A DNA stretch of 64,000 nt from Pseudomonas sp. LS-2 (GTDB lineage: Bacteria; Pseudomonadota; Gammaproteobacteria; Pseudomonadales; Pseudomonadaceae). The position numbers were made by a program, and so were the translations under genes. The notes beneath the pieces were generated by a model. It did not search any database. It saw nothing but the letters and a program-made list of their open reading frames with translations, and had not been told where the DNA came from. The DNA is taken from positions 36,615 to 100,614 of the forward strand of contig NZ_QXTJ01000043.1 of NCBI RefSeq assembly GCF_003605735.1, in the 5' to 3' direction. Positions 36,772 to 45,869 of this stretch are shown here, one piece after another; the first letter of the stretch is position 1; every line of letters starts with the position of its first letter.

Positions 36772-37485
36772 GTGTCGTCGAGCCCTGCATCGTCCAACCT
36801 GGCAACCGGGCCTTTGCTCGACGTCAGGCAGTTGAGTCGTCTCGACCAGACCGGCGCTAACCAACTGCTCAAGCCCACGGACTTTATCCTGATGCCAGGC
36901 GCTCAGATCGCGATCACCGGCGCCTCGGGATCGGGCAAAAGTGTGTTCCTGCGCACGCTGGCCTTGCTCGATGCACCCGCCACCGGTGAGATTCTGTGGC
37001 AGCGCAAACCCGTCCCCAGCGACCTGATCCCCGTCTACCGCACCTGTGTGTGCTACCTGTCGCAACGCCCGGCGCTGATCGAGGGCACGGTGCTGGATAA
37101 CCTGCAATTCCCCTACACGCTGAAAAGCCTGAGCAAGCGCGCCTTCAACCTGAGCGTCGCAACCGATCTGCTGGCAAAGGCTGGCAAGGACGCGTCATTC
37201 CTGAGCAAGCCCGCGGGTGATCTTTCCGGGGGCGAATCACAGATCGTCGCGCTGATACGCGCACTGCAACTGGAACCTCAGGTCATGCTCTTCGACGAAC
37301 CCACGTCGGCACTCGATCCGCAGTCTGCGGCAGCCGTGGAGTCACTGGTAAAACACTGGTTCGACGCCGGTGCAGGTGCGCGGGCTTACCTCTGGGTGTC
37401 CCATGACCCGGAACAGGCCCGACGCATGAGCACCCGGCATCTGACGATGAACAACGGCGAGCTGGAGCTGGAAGAATCCGTATGA
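36772..37485 (+). CDS. fetA: Iron export ABC transporter ATPase FetA (YbbL)
   Basis: The 237-residue ATPase has Walker A GASGSGKS near residue 50, the signature LSGGESQIVALIRAL, Walker B VMLFDEPTSALD and the switch His in WVSHDPEQ. Together with the overlapping FetB-like permease it forms the FetAB (YbbLM) transporter, which exports iron and protects against oxidative stress in E. coli. The GTG start is used; TAAGGA lies just upstream. The stop overlaps fetB by four bases. Confidence 0.9.
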   Translation: MSSSPASSNLATGPLLDVRQLSRLDQTGANQLLKPTDFILMPGAQIAITGASGSGKSVFLRTLALLDAPATGEILWQRKPVPSDLIPVYRTCVCYLSQRPALIEGTVLDNLQFPYTLKSLSKRAFNLSVATDLLAKAGKDASFLSKPAGDLSGGESQIVALIRALQLEPQVMLFDEPTSALDPQSAAAVESLVKHWFDAGAGARAYLWVSHDPEQARRMSTRHLTMNNGELELEESV

Positions 37486-38276
37486 ACTACCAGAACCTCA
37501 CCGCCGTGGACCTGGCCATCGCCGCCACGCTGATTTTCATCAATGGCGCGCTGTCGGTGATGCTCAAGCTCGGTCTGGAACGCCAGCTGTTCTGGGCCTC
37601 GATCCGCACGGTGGTACAGCTGCTGGCTGTAGGCTACGTCCTCGGCTGGGTGTTCGCCAATGCCCATTGGTATGTGGTGCTGCCGTTGATGTGCCTGATG
37701 ACCCTGGTCGCCGGCATTTCCGCCGCTGGCCGCGGCAAACGCACGTACGCGGGGCAGTTGATCGACAGCGTGGTTTCGGTCTGGAGCAGTTCGTGGCTGG
37801 TCGCCGCCATCGGCCTGTTCGTCATCATTCACATCCGCCCGTGGTACGAGCCTCAATACGCGATTCCCATACTGGGGATGATTCTGGGCAATACGTTGAC
37901 CGCCGTGTCCCTGGGAATCGAGCGCATGACGCAGGAACTGGTGTCCGGTCGCAACACCATCGAGATGATTCTGGCGCTGGGTGGCACCCGATGGGAAGCC
38001 GCGCAGTCGGCGGCCAGGCAAGCGGTTCGCGCAGGCATGATGCCCACGCTCAACCAGATGACGGTCGTCGGCATCGTCAGCCTGCCGGGCATGATGACCG
38101 GCCAGGTCCTGGCTGGCCAGGACCCGGAAAGCGCCGTGCGCTACCAGATCATGATCATGTTCCTGATCGCTGCCGGCTCGGCGCTCGGCACGGTGTTGGC
38201 GGTGTTGCTGACATTCCGGCGGCTGTTCTCGGTCGATCACCGGTTCATGATTCATCGTCTGGTGTTGCGCACCTGA
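37482..38276 (+). CDS. fetB: Iron export permease FetB (YbbM)
   Basis: The 264-residue membrane protein has six to seven hydrophobic segments and the family block PILGMILGNTLTAVSLGIERM, followed by ALGGTRWEAA and VGIVSLPGMMTGQVLAG, typical of FetB/YbbM. It forms the channel for FetA-driven iron export. The gene is coupled to fetA and 82 bases upstream of the GGDEF/EAL gene. Confidence 0.92.
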   Translation: MNYQNLTAVDLAIAATLIFINGALSVMLKLGLERQLFWASIRTVVQLLAVGYVLGWVFANAHWYVVLPLMCLMTLVAGISAAGRGKRTYAGQLIDSVVSVWSSSWLVAAIGLFVIIHIRPWYEPQYAIPILGMILGNTLTAVSLGIERMTQELVSGRNTIEMILALGGTRWEAAQSAARQAVRAGMMPTLNQMTVVGIVSLPGMMTGQVLAGQDPESAVRYQIMIMFLIAAGSALGTVLAVLLTFRRLFSVDHRFMIHRLVLRT

Positions 38277-38358
38277 TAACAGTGAGGCGCAGGACCGTCA
38301 CGAATCGGCAACAAACTAGTAGTATTCTGCCATCACCTCGAGGCAGGAAATTCATGCC

Positions 38359-40716
38359 GTGATCCGCCGATCTTTCTCCTCTCTCAGTTTTCTCCAGTCG
38401 CTGCTCATGACACTGTGCGCCGCAACGCTGGTGTTTCTCTGGGCTTTGTATTTTCAACAGAAAGCCACTTCGCACCGTGAAGCGCTGGCGGCCAAATCCG
38501 CCGAGCATCTGAACCTTGCGACCATCGCTGCGGAAAACCTGCGCCAGCTGGTCGACCGCGCTCAAGCCATCGGCCTGGTCACTCGCAGCGACATGGAAGA
38601 CCTCGGTCAGCGCCATCGCGGCCTGGTGCGCATGCTCGCCGAAGATCCTGTATTCAAGCGCATGAGTCTGTATGACAGCAACGGCCAGTTGCTGTCCGCC
38701 AGTCACTTCGACGAGCCTCATCAGTTGTCGGCCCAATGGCTCGCGCAATTGCACACGCACACCGGACACTACGGCTTCAAAGCGCTGCTGCCGCTGATTG
38801 ACGTGCCACAGAGCGCGAGCGTCATGCCCAGTTGGCGGCTGCCCTTCATGCTGCCACTGATCGATTCCGCCACCGGCAAAATGGACAGCATTCTGGTGGT
38901 GCAGCTGGACGTGGGTTACATCGCCGCGCTGTTCGAACATATCGATCTGGGACAGACCGGCATGATGCGCCTGCTCGATCATGAGGGCCGCGAGCGCCTG
39001 CGGATCAGCAGCAGCGGCGTGGTGGTTTCCGGTGCCGTGATGACGCCCGATCTGCCGGGCGACGGCGAGGTTTCCGGCCGCCTCGTGCAACGTTCGGCAG
39101 CCACGCGGTATCAGAGCATGTACCTGCGCGTGCCCCAGCGCGGATTCAGCGTGACGGTCAGTCAGGCCGACGATGAAATCCTTGCCTCTTCGCGCCTCAC
39201 CTATCAGCGCCAGTTGTGGCTGAACCTGTGCATGACGCTGTTGATTCTCGGCAGCCTGTTCTGGACCTTGCGTGTATTGCGCAAACGCCAGGAAGCGTTC
39301 AACGCGCTGGAGCAGGCGCAGCAGGTCAATCAGCAACTGATCGAAAGTCTGGAAGAAGAACATCGCCGAAGCAGCCACGCTGCCGCAACCGATCACTTGA
39401 GCGGCCTGCACAATCGGCGTCAATTCCTCGAAGTGGCGGCACGCAGCTTGTCCAGCCAGCGTGGCAAACGAAGGTTGATGGCGATCCTGTTCATCGACAT
39501 GGACCGCTTCAAATCGATCAACGACTCGCTGGGCCACAAGGTCGGCGACATGCTGTTGCAGGCGGTGGCCGGCCGCATCCGTCGCATGCTGGACGCCGAC
39601 GACGAAGCGGCGCGTTTCGGCGGCGACGAGTTCGTGGTGCTGCTGGCCGGCGAACGCACCGAGGAGCAGATCGATGCCTGGGTGCGGGCGCTGGTGCAGA
39701 AACTGTCGGCGATCTATTCCCTGGGCGAACACGAAGTCACCACCAGCCCCAGCGTCGGCGTGAGCATTTGCCCGCGGGACGGGCAGGACGTCGAGGACCT
39801 GATTCGCAGCGCCGACGCGGCCATGTATTCGGCCAAGCGCGCAGGTCGCGGACAATACCGTTTTTTCGACCCGTCGCTGAATGTCGCCGATGTCGAAGAG
39901 TTCATGTTGGAGCAGGCATTCGGCAGCGCGTTGAAGGGGCGTCAATTCGTCCTGCATTACCAGCCTCAGGTCCGCCTGGACTCGATGCAGGTCGACGGTT
40001 ACGAGGCGCTGGTGCGCTGGGAGCATCCCGAGTTCGGGCTGCTGTACCCCGATCGTTTCATCTCGCTGGCCGAACGCAGCGGCTTCATCATCGCGCTGGG
40101 CTGGGAGGTGCTGCGCCTGGCCTGCGAAACCCTGGAACACTGGCAGTCAGAGAGGCGCCAACTGCGGCTGGCGGTCAACGTCTCCGCCCTGCAACTGCAT
40201 CAGGCCGACTTCAGTGACCGGGTGCTGGCCAAACTGTCGCGACACGGCATCGCCCCCCAGTGGATGGAACTGGAAATCACCGAAACCACGCTGCTGGACC
40301 AGGAAGGTCGCGCTATCGAACACCTGCAACGCCTGCGCGATGCCGGGATGAACATCAGCCTCGACGATTTCGGCAAGGGCTATGCCGGCTTCGCACACTT
40401 GCAGTCGTTGCCACTGACCAAGCTGAAAATCGATCGCACGCTGATCGCCCCCTTGTCCAACAGCCCCGACGACAGCCCCATCGTCTCGTCCACGATCATC
40501 CTGGCCAAGCGATTGGGCCTCAAAGTGGTGGCCGAAGGCGTGGAAACCCGCGAGCAGGTGGTGTGCCTGCGGCTGGCCGGCTGCGATGTCGCACAGGGCT
40601 ATCACTTCAGCCGGCCCTTGTCGGCGGCCCAGTTACGGGACTACCTCCCGTTCAACGATGCCACTCTCAACAATGCGCCATTGATGAATGCGGCGGAAAA
40701 AACATGCGTGCAGTGA
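38359..40716 (+). CDS. Membrane-bound GGDEF/EAL c-di-GMP protein
   Basis: The 785-residue protein has a transmembrane helix at 15-32, a periplasmic sensor domain (about 35-290), a second helix (about 292-312), a short coiled coil, GGDEF (about 345-505, active site FGGDEF) and EAL (about 520-765, YEALVRW, LEITETTLL, DDFGKGY, KIDRTLI, AEGVET). Both catalytic sets appear complete, so it could make or break c-di-GMP; the RxxD inhibitory site reads DADD. Its 3' end overlaps a PhnD-like periplasmic protein gene by 13 bases, suggesting that the latter feeds the periplasmic sensor domain. Confidence 0.9.
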   Translation: MIRRSFSSLSFLQSLLMTLCAATLVFLWALYFQQKATSHREALAAKSAEHLNLATIAAENLRQLVDRAQAIGLVTRSDMEDLGQRHRGLVRMLAEDPVFKRMSLYDSNGQLLSASHFDEPHQLSAQWLAQLHTHTGHYGFKALLPLIDVPQSASVMPSWRLPFMLPLIDSATGKMDSILVVQLDVGYIAALFEHIDLGQTGMMRLLDHEGRERLRISSSGVVVSGAVMTPDLPGDGEVSGRLVQRSAATRYQSMYLRVPQRGFSVTVSQADDEILASSRLTYQRQLWLNLCMTLLILGSLFWTLRVLRKRQEAFNALEQAQQVNQQLIESLEEEHRRSSHAAATDHLSGLHNRRQFLEVAARSLSSQRGKRRLMAILFIDMDRFKSINDSLGHKVGDMLLQAVAGRIRRMLDADDEAARFGGDEFVVLLAGERTEEQIDAWVRALVQKLSAIYSLGEHEVTTSPSVGVSICPRDGQDVEDLIRSADAAMYSAKRAGRGQYRFFDPSLNVADVEEFMLEQAFGSALKGRQFVLHYQPQVRLDSMQVDGYEALVRWEHPEFGLLYPDRFISLAERSGFIIALGWEVLRLACETLEHWQSERRQLRLAVNVSALQLHQADFSDRVLAKLSRHGIAPQWMELEITETTLLDQEGRAIEHLQRLRDAGMNISLDDFGKGYAGFAHLQSLPLTKLKIDRTLIAPLSNSPDDSPIVSSTIILAKRLGLKVVAEGVETREQVVCLRLAGCDVAQGYHFSRPLSAAQLRDYLPFNDATLNNAPLMNAAEKTCVQ

Positions 40717-41591
40717 GATGCCTTATTCCGGTCATGCTTGCGTTGCTGCTCGATGCGTTGCTGATCGACACCGTTCAAGCGGACTGCAACCAGCAAAGCC
40801 TGCGCATCGCGGTGATCCCGAAAAAGAGCATGGATGAGCTGCTCAAGGAGCAGCGGCCGTTGATCGAGCGGCTGCGCAAGGCCACTGGCATTGCGGTGGA
40901 GATAGTCCCCTCCTCGTCTTATGAAAGCGTGGTCGACGCCATCGTCTCCGGCGGCGTCGACATCGCCTGGCTGGGGCCGGCGTCCTATATGCTCGCCCAC
41001 CAGCGCGACCCGCGTATCGAGCCATTCGCCAGCCTGACCATCAGCGATGGCTATTTCACCCCTGCCGGGCATCACTACCAGGCACTGTTGCTGGCGCGCA
41101 GCAAGGTCGCCGGTACTGTCGAGGCCCTGCGCGGTAAACGGGTGGTGCTGACGGATCCCGCGAGCACTTCGGGCAACCTCGTGCCCAACGCCGAGTTTTC
41201 CGCCGCCGTGGGCGAGCCATTGGCGCAATTCTTCGGCTCGGTGGCGTTCTCCGGCTCCCACGACAAATCCCTGGATGCGTTGCTGGCTGACAAGGCGGAT
41301 GCGGTGTTCGTCTCCAGCGTCAGGGCCGATGAATACCTGAGCCGGGGCCTGATGGGTCGCGACACGTTCAAGGTGCTCTGGCGCTCGGAACCGATCTACT
41401 ACGACCCGTTCGTCTTCAGCGGCACGTTATGCCCCCGCCTGAAAGAACGCGTCCGCCACGCGATGTTGAACGATCAGCAGGGACTGAGCGAATTTCTCGA
41501 CGCTCAGGAAGCGTCCGGCATCGTTCCGGTCAGCCATGCCGAATATGCGCCACTGCTGCGCGTGATGGAGACGACACCTGCCGTGCGCTGA
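40704..41591 (+). CDS. PhnD-like periplasmic substrate-binding protein
   Basis: The 295-residue protein has a signal peptide (VMLALLLDALLIDTVQA|DCNQ) and the phosphate/phosphonate binding-protein fold (RIAVIPKKSMDELLKEQRPLIERL, DIAWLGPASYMLA, VVLTDPASTSGNLVP). No ABC permease or ATPase gene is nearby; instead the gene overlaps a GGDEF/EAL receptor gene by 13 bases. It is therefore more likely a ligand sensor working with that receptor than a transporter part. Ligand is unknown. Confidence 0.85.
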   Translation: MRAVRCLIPVMLALLLDALLIDTVQADCNQQSLRIAVIPKKSMDELLKEQRPLIERLRKATGIAVEIVPSSSYESVVDAIVSGGVDIAWLGPASYMLAHQRDPRIEPFASLTISDGYFTPAGHHYQALLLARSKVAGTVEALRGKRVVLTDPASTSGNLVPNAEFSAAVGEPLAQFFGSVAFSGSHDKSLDALLADKADAVFVSSVRADEYLSRGLMGRDTFKVLWRSEPIYYDPFVFSGTLCPRLKERVRHAMLNDQQGLSEFLDAQEASGIVPVSHAEYAPLLRVMETTPAVR

Positions 41592-41670
41592 CACGCCACG
41601 ACGATGTCTCGCGACGGGAGTATTTGGCGCATAATGCGCCGGCCATTTTCCAAGCAGGGGATCGCGGACC

Positions 41671-42441
41671 ATGCCAGTCGTTCACACAGCTGCTCAGGTG
41701 GGATTTTCAACGCAAGCGGGCACGTACAGCCAGGGACGCCCGGATTATCCGGAAGCGCTGAACACATGGCTCAGTACAGCATTGGGGATCGGGCCTCAGT
41801 CCACGGTCGTAGACCTCGGTGCCGGGACCGCCAAGTTCACCCGCTTGCTCAAGCCACTGACCGAGCACTTGATCGGCGTGGAACCCGTGGATGCAATGCG
41901 CAACGAGTTCACCGCACACCTGCCGGATGTGCAGATCGTGCCAGGCACCGCCCAGTCGATCCCCCTTGCTGACGCCACCGCCGATGCATTGGTCTGCGCC
42001 CAGGCCTTTCACTGGTTTGCAGACACTGCCGCGCTCTCTGAAATTCATCGCGTACTCAAGCCCGGTGGGCGTCTGGGCCTGATCTGGAACGTGCGCGACG
42101 AATCGGTGGACTGGGTCGCCGAAATCACTCGCATCATCACCCCCTACGAAGGCGACACGCCGCGTTTCCATACCGGCCACTGGCGCCGCCCCTTCGACGG
42201 CCGCTATTTCTCACAGCCAGCATCGAGCTGCTTCAATTACAGCCACAGCGGCAGTCCTGACACGGTGATCATGAACCGTTTCCTGTCGGTGAGTTTCATT
42301 GCCGCACTGCCCGCTGCCGACAAAGCCCTCGTCACCGACCAACTGCGCGAACTCATTGGGACGCACCCGGCGCTGCGCGGTCGCGAGACGGTTGATTTCC
42401 CCTATCAGACCCAAGCCTACCTGTGCCATCGACTGGCCTGA
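41671..42441 (+). CDS. Class I SAM-dependent methyltransferase
   Basis: The 256-residue protein has the SAM-binding motif VVDLGAGTAKFTRLL near residue 47, the acidic GVEPVDAMR after it, and the motif IV-like ALVCAQAFHWF, followed by HRVLKPGGRLGLIWN. This is the UbiE/Methyltransf_11 type. Its acceptor is not predictable. A cupin gene follows after 16 bases on the same strand. Confidence 0.88.
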   Translation: MPVVHTAAQVGFSTQAGTYSQGRPDYPEALNTWLSTALGIGPQSTVVDLGAGTAKFTRLLKPLTEHLIGVEPVDAMRNEFTAHLPDVQIVPGTAQSIPLADATADALVCAQAFHWFADTAALSEIHRVLKPGGRLGLIWNVRDESVDWVAEITRIITPYEGDTPRFHTGHWRRPFDGRYFSQPASSCFNYSHSGSPDTVIMNRFLSVSFIAALPAADKALVTDQLRELIGTHPALRGRETVDFPYQTQAYLCHRLA

Positions 42442-42457
42442 AGAAAAGGTAAGAACC

Positions 42458-42769
42458 GTGAAGATCATCCGCAGTAAAGCCTTCACCGGCGAGCGCGCCT
42501 GGGCCGCGCTGGACATCGCCAACATGAACGGCATCACCACGCGCCTGCACTGGACCGATCAACCCTACAAATGGCATGTGAACGACGGCCAGGAAGTGTT
42601 CGCCGTGCTGGACGGCCAGGTTGAAATGCGCTTCAAGGAAAACGGCGTCGAACGCTCGACGATCCTGGAAACCGGCGACGTGTTCTACGCCTCGGTCGGC
42701 ACCGCGCACGTCGCCCATCCGCTGGGCGTCGCGCGCATTCTGGTGGTGGAGAGTGAAGGCAGCGTCTGA
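42458..42769 (+). CDS. Small cupin-domain protein
   Basis: The 103-residue protein is a single cupin barrel (NDGQEVFAVLDGQVEMRF, then LETGDVFYASVGTAHVAHP). The metal ligand set typical of enzymes (HxH...E...H) is incomplete: one His is seen in the second motif and Glu in the first. The GTG start has AAGAAAAGG about 10 bases upstream. It may form a small operon with the methyltransferase. Function is unknown. Confidence 0.82.
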   Translation: MKIIRSKAFTGERAWAALDIANMNGITTRLHWTDQPYKWHVNDGQEVFAVLDGQVEMRFKENGVERSTILETGDVFYASVGTAHVAHPLGVARILVVESEGSV

Positions 42770-42773
42770 TTCT

Positions 42774-44126
42774 CTAGGGTTGGCGGGGAGAGAATTTCGC
42801 CTTTCCCCAGATCAACCCGATCACCGCCGCCAGCGAGGACGCCGCGAGCACGCTGAGTTTGGCGGCTGACAACAGCGCCTGATCGGAGAATGCCAGCGAC
42901 GCAATGAAGATGGACATGGTGAAACCGATCCCGGCCAAAAGTCCCACCAGCACGACGCCGGTCCAGGTCACACCGTCCGGCAGTCTGCAGATATTCAGTT
43001 TGACCAGGGCCACGCTGACCAGAATCACACCGATGGGCTTGCCCAGCACCAACGCCAGCATCACGCCGACGAAAACACTTTGCGACAGGGCCTCGTTCAG
43101 ATTGGCGCCCGCCAGGCTGACGCCAGCGTTGGCCAGGGCGAAAAGCGGCATCACACCAAACGCCACCCAGGGGTGCAGCCCAATCTGGATACGCTGTACC
43201 GGTGGCAGGACTTCCCGTTGCGCGTGGCGCAGTTGCTTCAGCGGTTTGGCGACGGACTGAGGCCCCTCATCGCTCTGGGATACCCGTTCCATCAATTCAC
43301 GAAGGCTTCGCCCGATCGTCTCCAGCGGGCGCTCGCTGGCCGGTTTGCGATTGACCGGCGTCATCAGACCCAGAATCACCCCGGCAAGGGTGGGATGGAC
43401 ACCCGTCTTCAACAGACCGAACCAGACGATGGCCCCGGGCAGCAGATACGCATAGGCCTTGCTGATGCCCATGCGTTGAAACACCAGCACCAGCGCAAGC
43501 CCGCCGACAGCGACGAGTAACCCGTGGTAATCCAGGCTGACGGTGTAACCCACGGCGATGATCAGAATGGCGACGATGTCATCGATGATCGCCAGCGCCA
43601 GCAGCAAGATACGCACGCCGCTGGGGATCGATTTGCCGAGCAGCGCCAAAACGCCCACTGCGAACGCGATATCCGTGGCCGTCGGAATCGCCCATCCCGC
43701 CCTGGCTTCGGTGCCGTGATTGAGCAGCATGTAAATGATCGCGGGCATCATCACCCCGCCCAACGCCGCACCGAGCGGCAACGTCGCCAGCTTCAGACTG
43801 GCGAGTGCACCGTCCTTGATTTCCTGGCGTATCTCGGCGCCGACCACCAGAAAGAAGATGGTCATCAACCCGTCGTTCACCAGAAAGTGCAACGACCTGG
43901 AAACCGTGAAGTCGCCCAGGCCTATGGTGAGTTGAGTGTTCCAGAAATGCTCGTAGCTGGCGGCGTATGGACTGTTGGCCCAGACCAGTGCGATCAAGGC
44001 GGCCAGCAAAAGAACGATGCCGCTGACGGCTTCGATGTGGGAAAACCGCTCGAGCGCTGACAGCGCGCGTTCGGTCAAAACCTGCGGACGAGGGATGGCT
44101 GCGGTGGCCGGGTTTTTATCAGGCAC
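42774..44126 (-). CDS. nhaA: Na+/H+ antiporter NhaA
   Basis: The 450-residue protein has the NhaA set of membrane segments and the paired Asp residues of the ion site (LLALAIIDDIVAILI), plus AIPTATDIAFAVGVLALLG and the C-terminal GIGFTMSIFIASLAF. It exchanges sodium for protons at alkaline pH. A central insert (about residues 270-300; RVSQSDEGPQS) is longer than in E. coli NhaA (388 residues). The GTG at 44126 is chosen because GGAGAGC precedes it; an upstream ATG would add an unusual hydrophobic-basic extension. It converges with the cupin gene. Confidence 0.9.
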   Translation of the reverse strand: MPDKNPATAAIPRPQVLTERALSALERFSHIEAVSGIVLLLAALIALVWANSPYAASYEHFWNTQLTIGLGDFTVSRSLHFLVNDGLMTIFFLVVGAEIRQEIKDGALASLKLATLPLGAALGGVMMPAIIYMLLNHGTEARAGWAIPTATDIAFAVGVLALLGKSIPSGVRILLLALAIIDDIVAILIIAVGYTVSLDYHGLLVAVGGLALVLVFQRMGISKAYAYLLPGAIVWFGLLKTGVHPTLAGVILGLMTPVNRKPASERPLETIGRSLRELMERVSQSDEGPQSVAKPLKQLRHAQREVLPPVQRIQIGLHPWVAFGVMPLFALANAGVSLAGANLNEALSQSVFVGVMLALVLGKPIGVILVSVALVKLNICRLPDGVTWTGVVLVGLLAGIGFTMSIFIASLAFSDQALLSAAKLSVLAASSLAAVIGLIWGKAKFSPRQP

Positions 44127-44305
44127 GATCGCTCTCCGTTGGCGGCCCGACCAACGCTTGAGCTTTAACCTGCGCAGTGCCGTATGCAACAGCGCACCCA
44201 CGGCGATGATAAGAAGCTGACGCAGCGGATGCAAATGGCTATTTGGTGGAGCCGGATGAAACTCTTGCGCGACCGGTCAGAACTGAGCCGCACGTTGTAA
44301 AACGC

Positions 44306-45628
44306 TTACTCAGCCTTCTTGTGCGCAGCGCGATTCACCTCCGCCCCCTGCAAAAAACCCTTCGCCAGTTGTTGGTACAACTCCGGGCCCATTCGTGAGC
44401 TGACGGCCTTGGCAATCAGGGCAACGGCCATCAGGCTGATCACCAGGCCATGGCTGTCGATCATTTCCATGACGATGATCGCGGAGGTGATGGGCGACTG
44501 GGTGACCGCGGCCAGAAAACCGACCATGCACAGGGCAATCATCGGTTGCGCCGCCAGATGAAAAAAGTCGGCGACATTGCTGCCAACGGCAGCACCGACG
44601 GCCAGCGATGGCGCAAAGATCCCGCCCGGAATGCCTGAAAAATAGGTGACGACGGTGGCGAGAAATCGCGTGACCGGCGCGTGCCACGGCAAGCCGACAT
44701 CGGACGCGATGACTTGTGAGGTAATGCCGTAACCGCTTCCGAAGGACATCCCGCCGCTGATCCAGCCGAGTATGGCCACGATCAATCCGCAGATCCCGGC
44801 GAACCAGACCGGGTGAGCGCGGCGCCACTCCCAGAGCACGAACCGGCTATGCCGTTGTGGCCATAACAACATGCGGCTGAACAGCCCGCCCAGCAGGCCG
44901 CAACCAATGCCGATCGCAAGTGCCGGCGCAACGATATCTAGACTGACGTCCTGGACGTCAAAATGCCCGAAATAGTTGTAGTTGCCTTGCAACGCGATGG
45001 CGACCATCCCCGAAAGAATGATGGTGCTGAGCAGAACCCCGCTGGTGCGGGTTTCCAGCTTGCGTCCCAACTCCTCCACCGCAAATGCGATCCCCGCCAA
45101 GGGGGTATTGAACGCAGCGGCAATGCCTGCTGCACCGCCAGCGAGAATCAGGTCCTCGACCCGCACGATGCGCGCGTTGGGCAGAAATCGATGGAAGAAG
45201 TGCATGATCGACGCCGCAACCTGCACCGACGGGCCTTCGCGTCCTGCCGAGAAACCGCCGGTCAGCGCCAGTGTGCCAAGGCAGATCTTGCCGAAGGCGA
45301 TGCGCAGGGAAACCAGTTTGTCGATGGGTTTGCCCTGGTGGACCAGCCGTGTCGCGGCGATCACCTGCGGAATACCGCTGCCTTGCGCCCCGACGAAGAA
45401 GCGCGTGGTAAGCCACACCACCAGCATCCCCACCAGTGGCGTGTAGATGAACGGCAGCCATGGCCGCTCGGCGGTCTGTTGGGCGAACTGAGCAAGCGCC
45501 ATGTCGGCCAGCCGGGCGAACATGACGACCAGCAGCCCGGCAACGGTGGCGGCGGCCCAGAGGGTGACACGAGTGCGCCAGCGCATTGAAGCGAAACGAC
45601 GACGGAGCAGCGTTATCGGTTTGATCAC
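44306..45628 (-). CDS. CLC-type chloride/proton antiporter
   Basis: The 440-residue protein has the three CLC signatures: GSGIPQ, GREGPSVQ with the gating Glu, and GIFAPSLA; the second proton Glu in AFAVEELG is also kept, so it is a transporter rather than a channel. It belongs with ClcA-like proteins, which help survive acid stress by moving chloride against protons. It lies downstream of the TAXI gene promoter on the opposite strand. Confidence 0.9.
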   Translation of the reverse strand: MIKPITLLRRRFASMRWRTRVTLWAAATVAGLLVVMFARLADMALAQFAQQTAERPWLPFIYTPLVGMLVVWLTTRFFVGAQGSGIPQVIAATRLVHQGKPIDKLVSLRIAFGKICLGTLALTGGFSAGREGPSVQVAASIMHFFHRFLPNARIVRVEDLILAGGAAGIAAAFNTPLAGIAFAVEELGRKLETRTSGVLLSTIILSGMVAIALQGNYNYFGHFDVQDVSLDIVAPALAIGIGCGLLGGLFSRMLLWPQRHSRFVLWEWRRAHPVWFAGICGLIVAILGWISGGMSFGSGYGITSQVIASDVGLPWHAPVTRFLATVVTYFSGIPGGIFAPSLAVGAAVGSNVADFFHLAAQPMIALCMVGFLAAVTQSPITSAIIVMEMIDSHGLVISLMAVALIAKAVSSRMGPELYQQLAKGFLQGAEVNRAAHKKAE

Positions 45629-45869
45629 CCGAAGGAGTTCCCGTTGAAATACGAAACGAAGGTGACGGCAAGACTAACCAAAATAGCGGCGACCTCCAAA
45701 TGGCTCTATTTCGAGGCTGACCCAGCGCTTTGCGGCAAAACCTTACACACGTGTCAGGTGTCCGACATATCCATTCACAGATTGGCTATCAACGCGCCAC
45801 CTTGTGCCCGACTATCAACTACATTGGAAGGACTCTGCATAAAGCCATAACAAGACGGAGAGTCCCCCC

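Noticed and set aside
36772-36815. GGAACC near 36766 considered as an hrp box
   Set aside because: No CCACNNA follows at 15 or 16 bases, and the site overlaps the fetA start.
38245-40140. 631-codon minus-strand frame
   Set aside because: It is the antisense shadow of the GGDEF/EAL gene, whose catalytic motifs are all on the plus strand.
45644-45850. 68-codon frame with a TTG start and an AAGGAG site, upstream of the TAXI gene
   Set aside because: The ribosome site is good but the product has no hydrophobic, repeat or family pattern and the region is more likely the TAXI gene promoter and leader.
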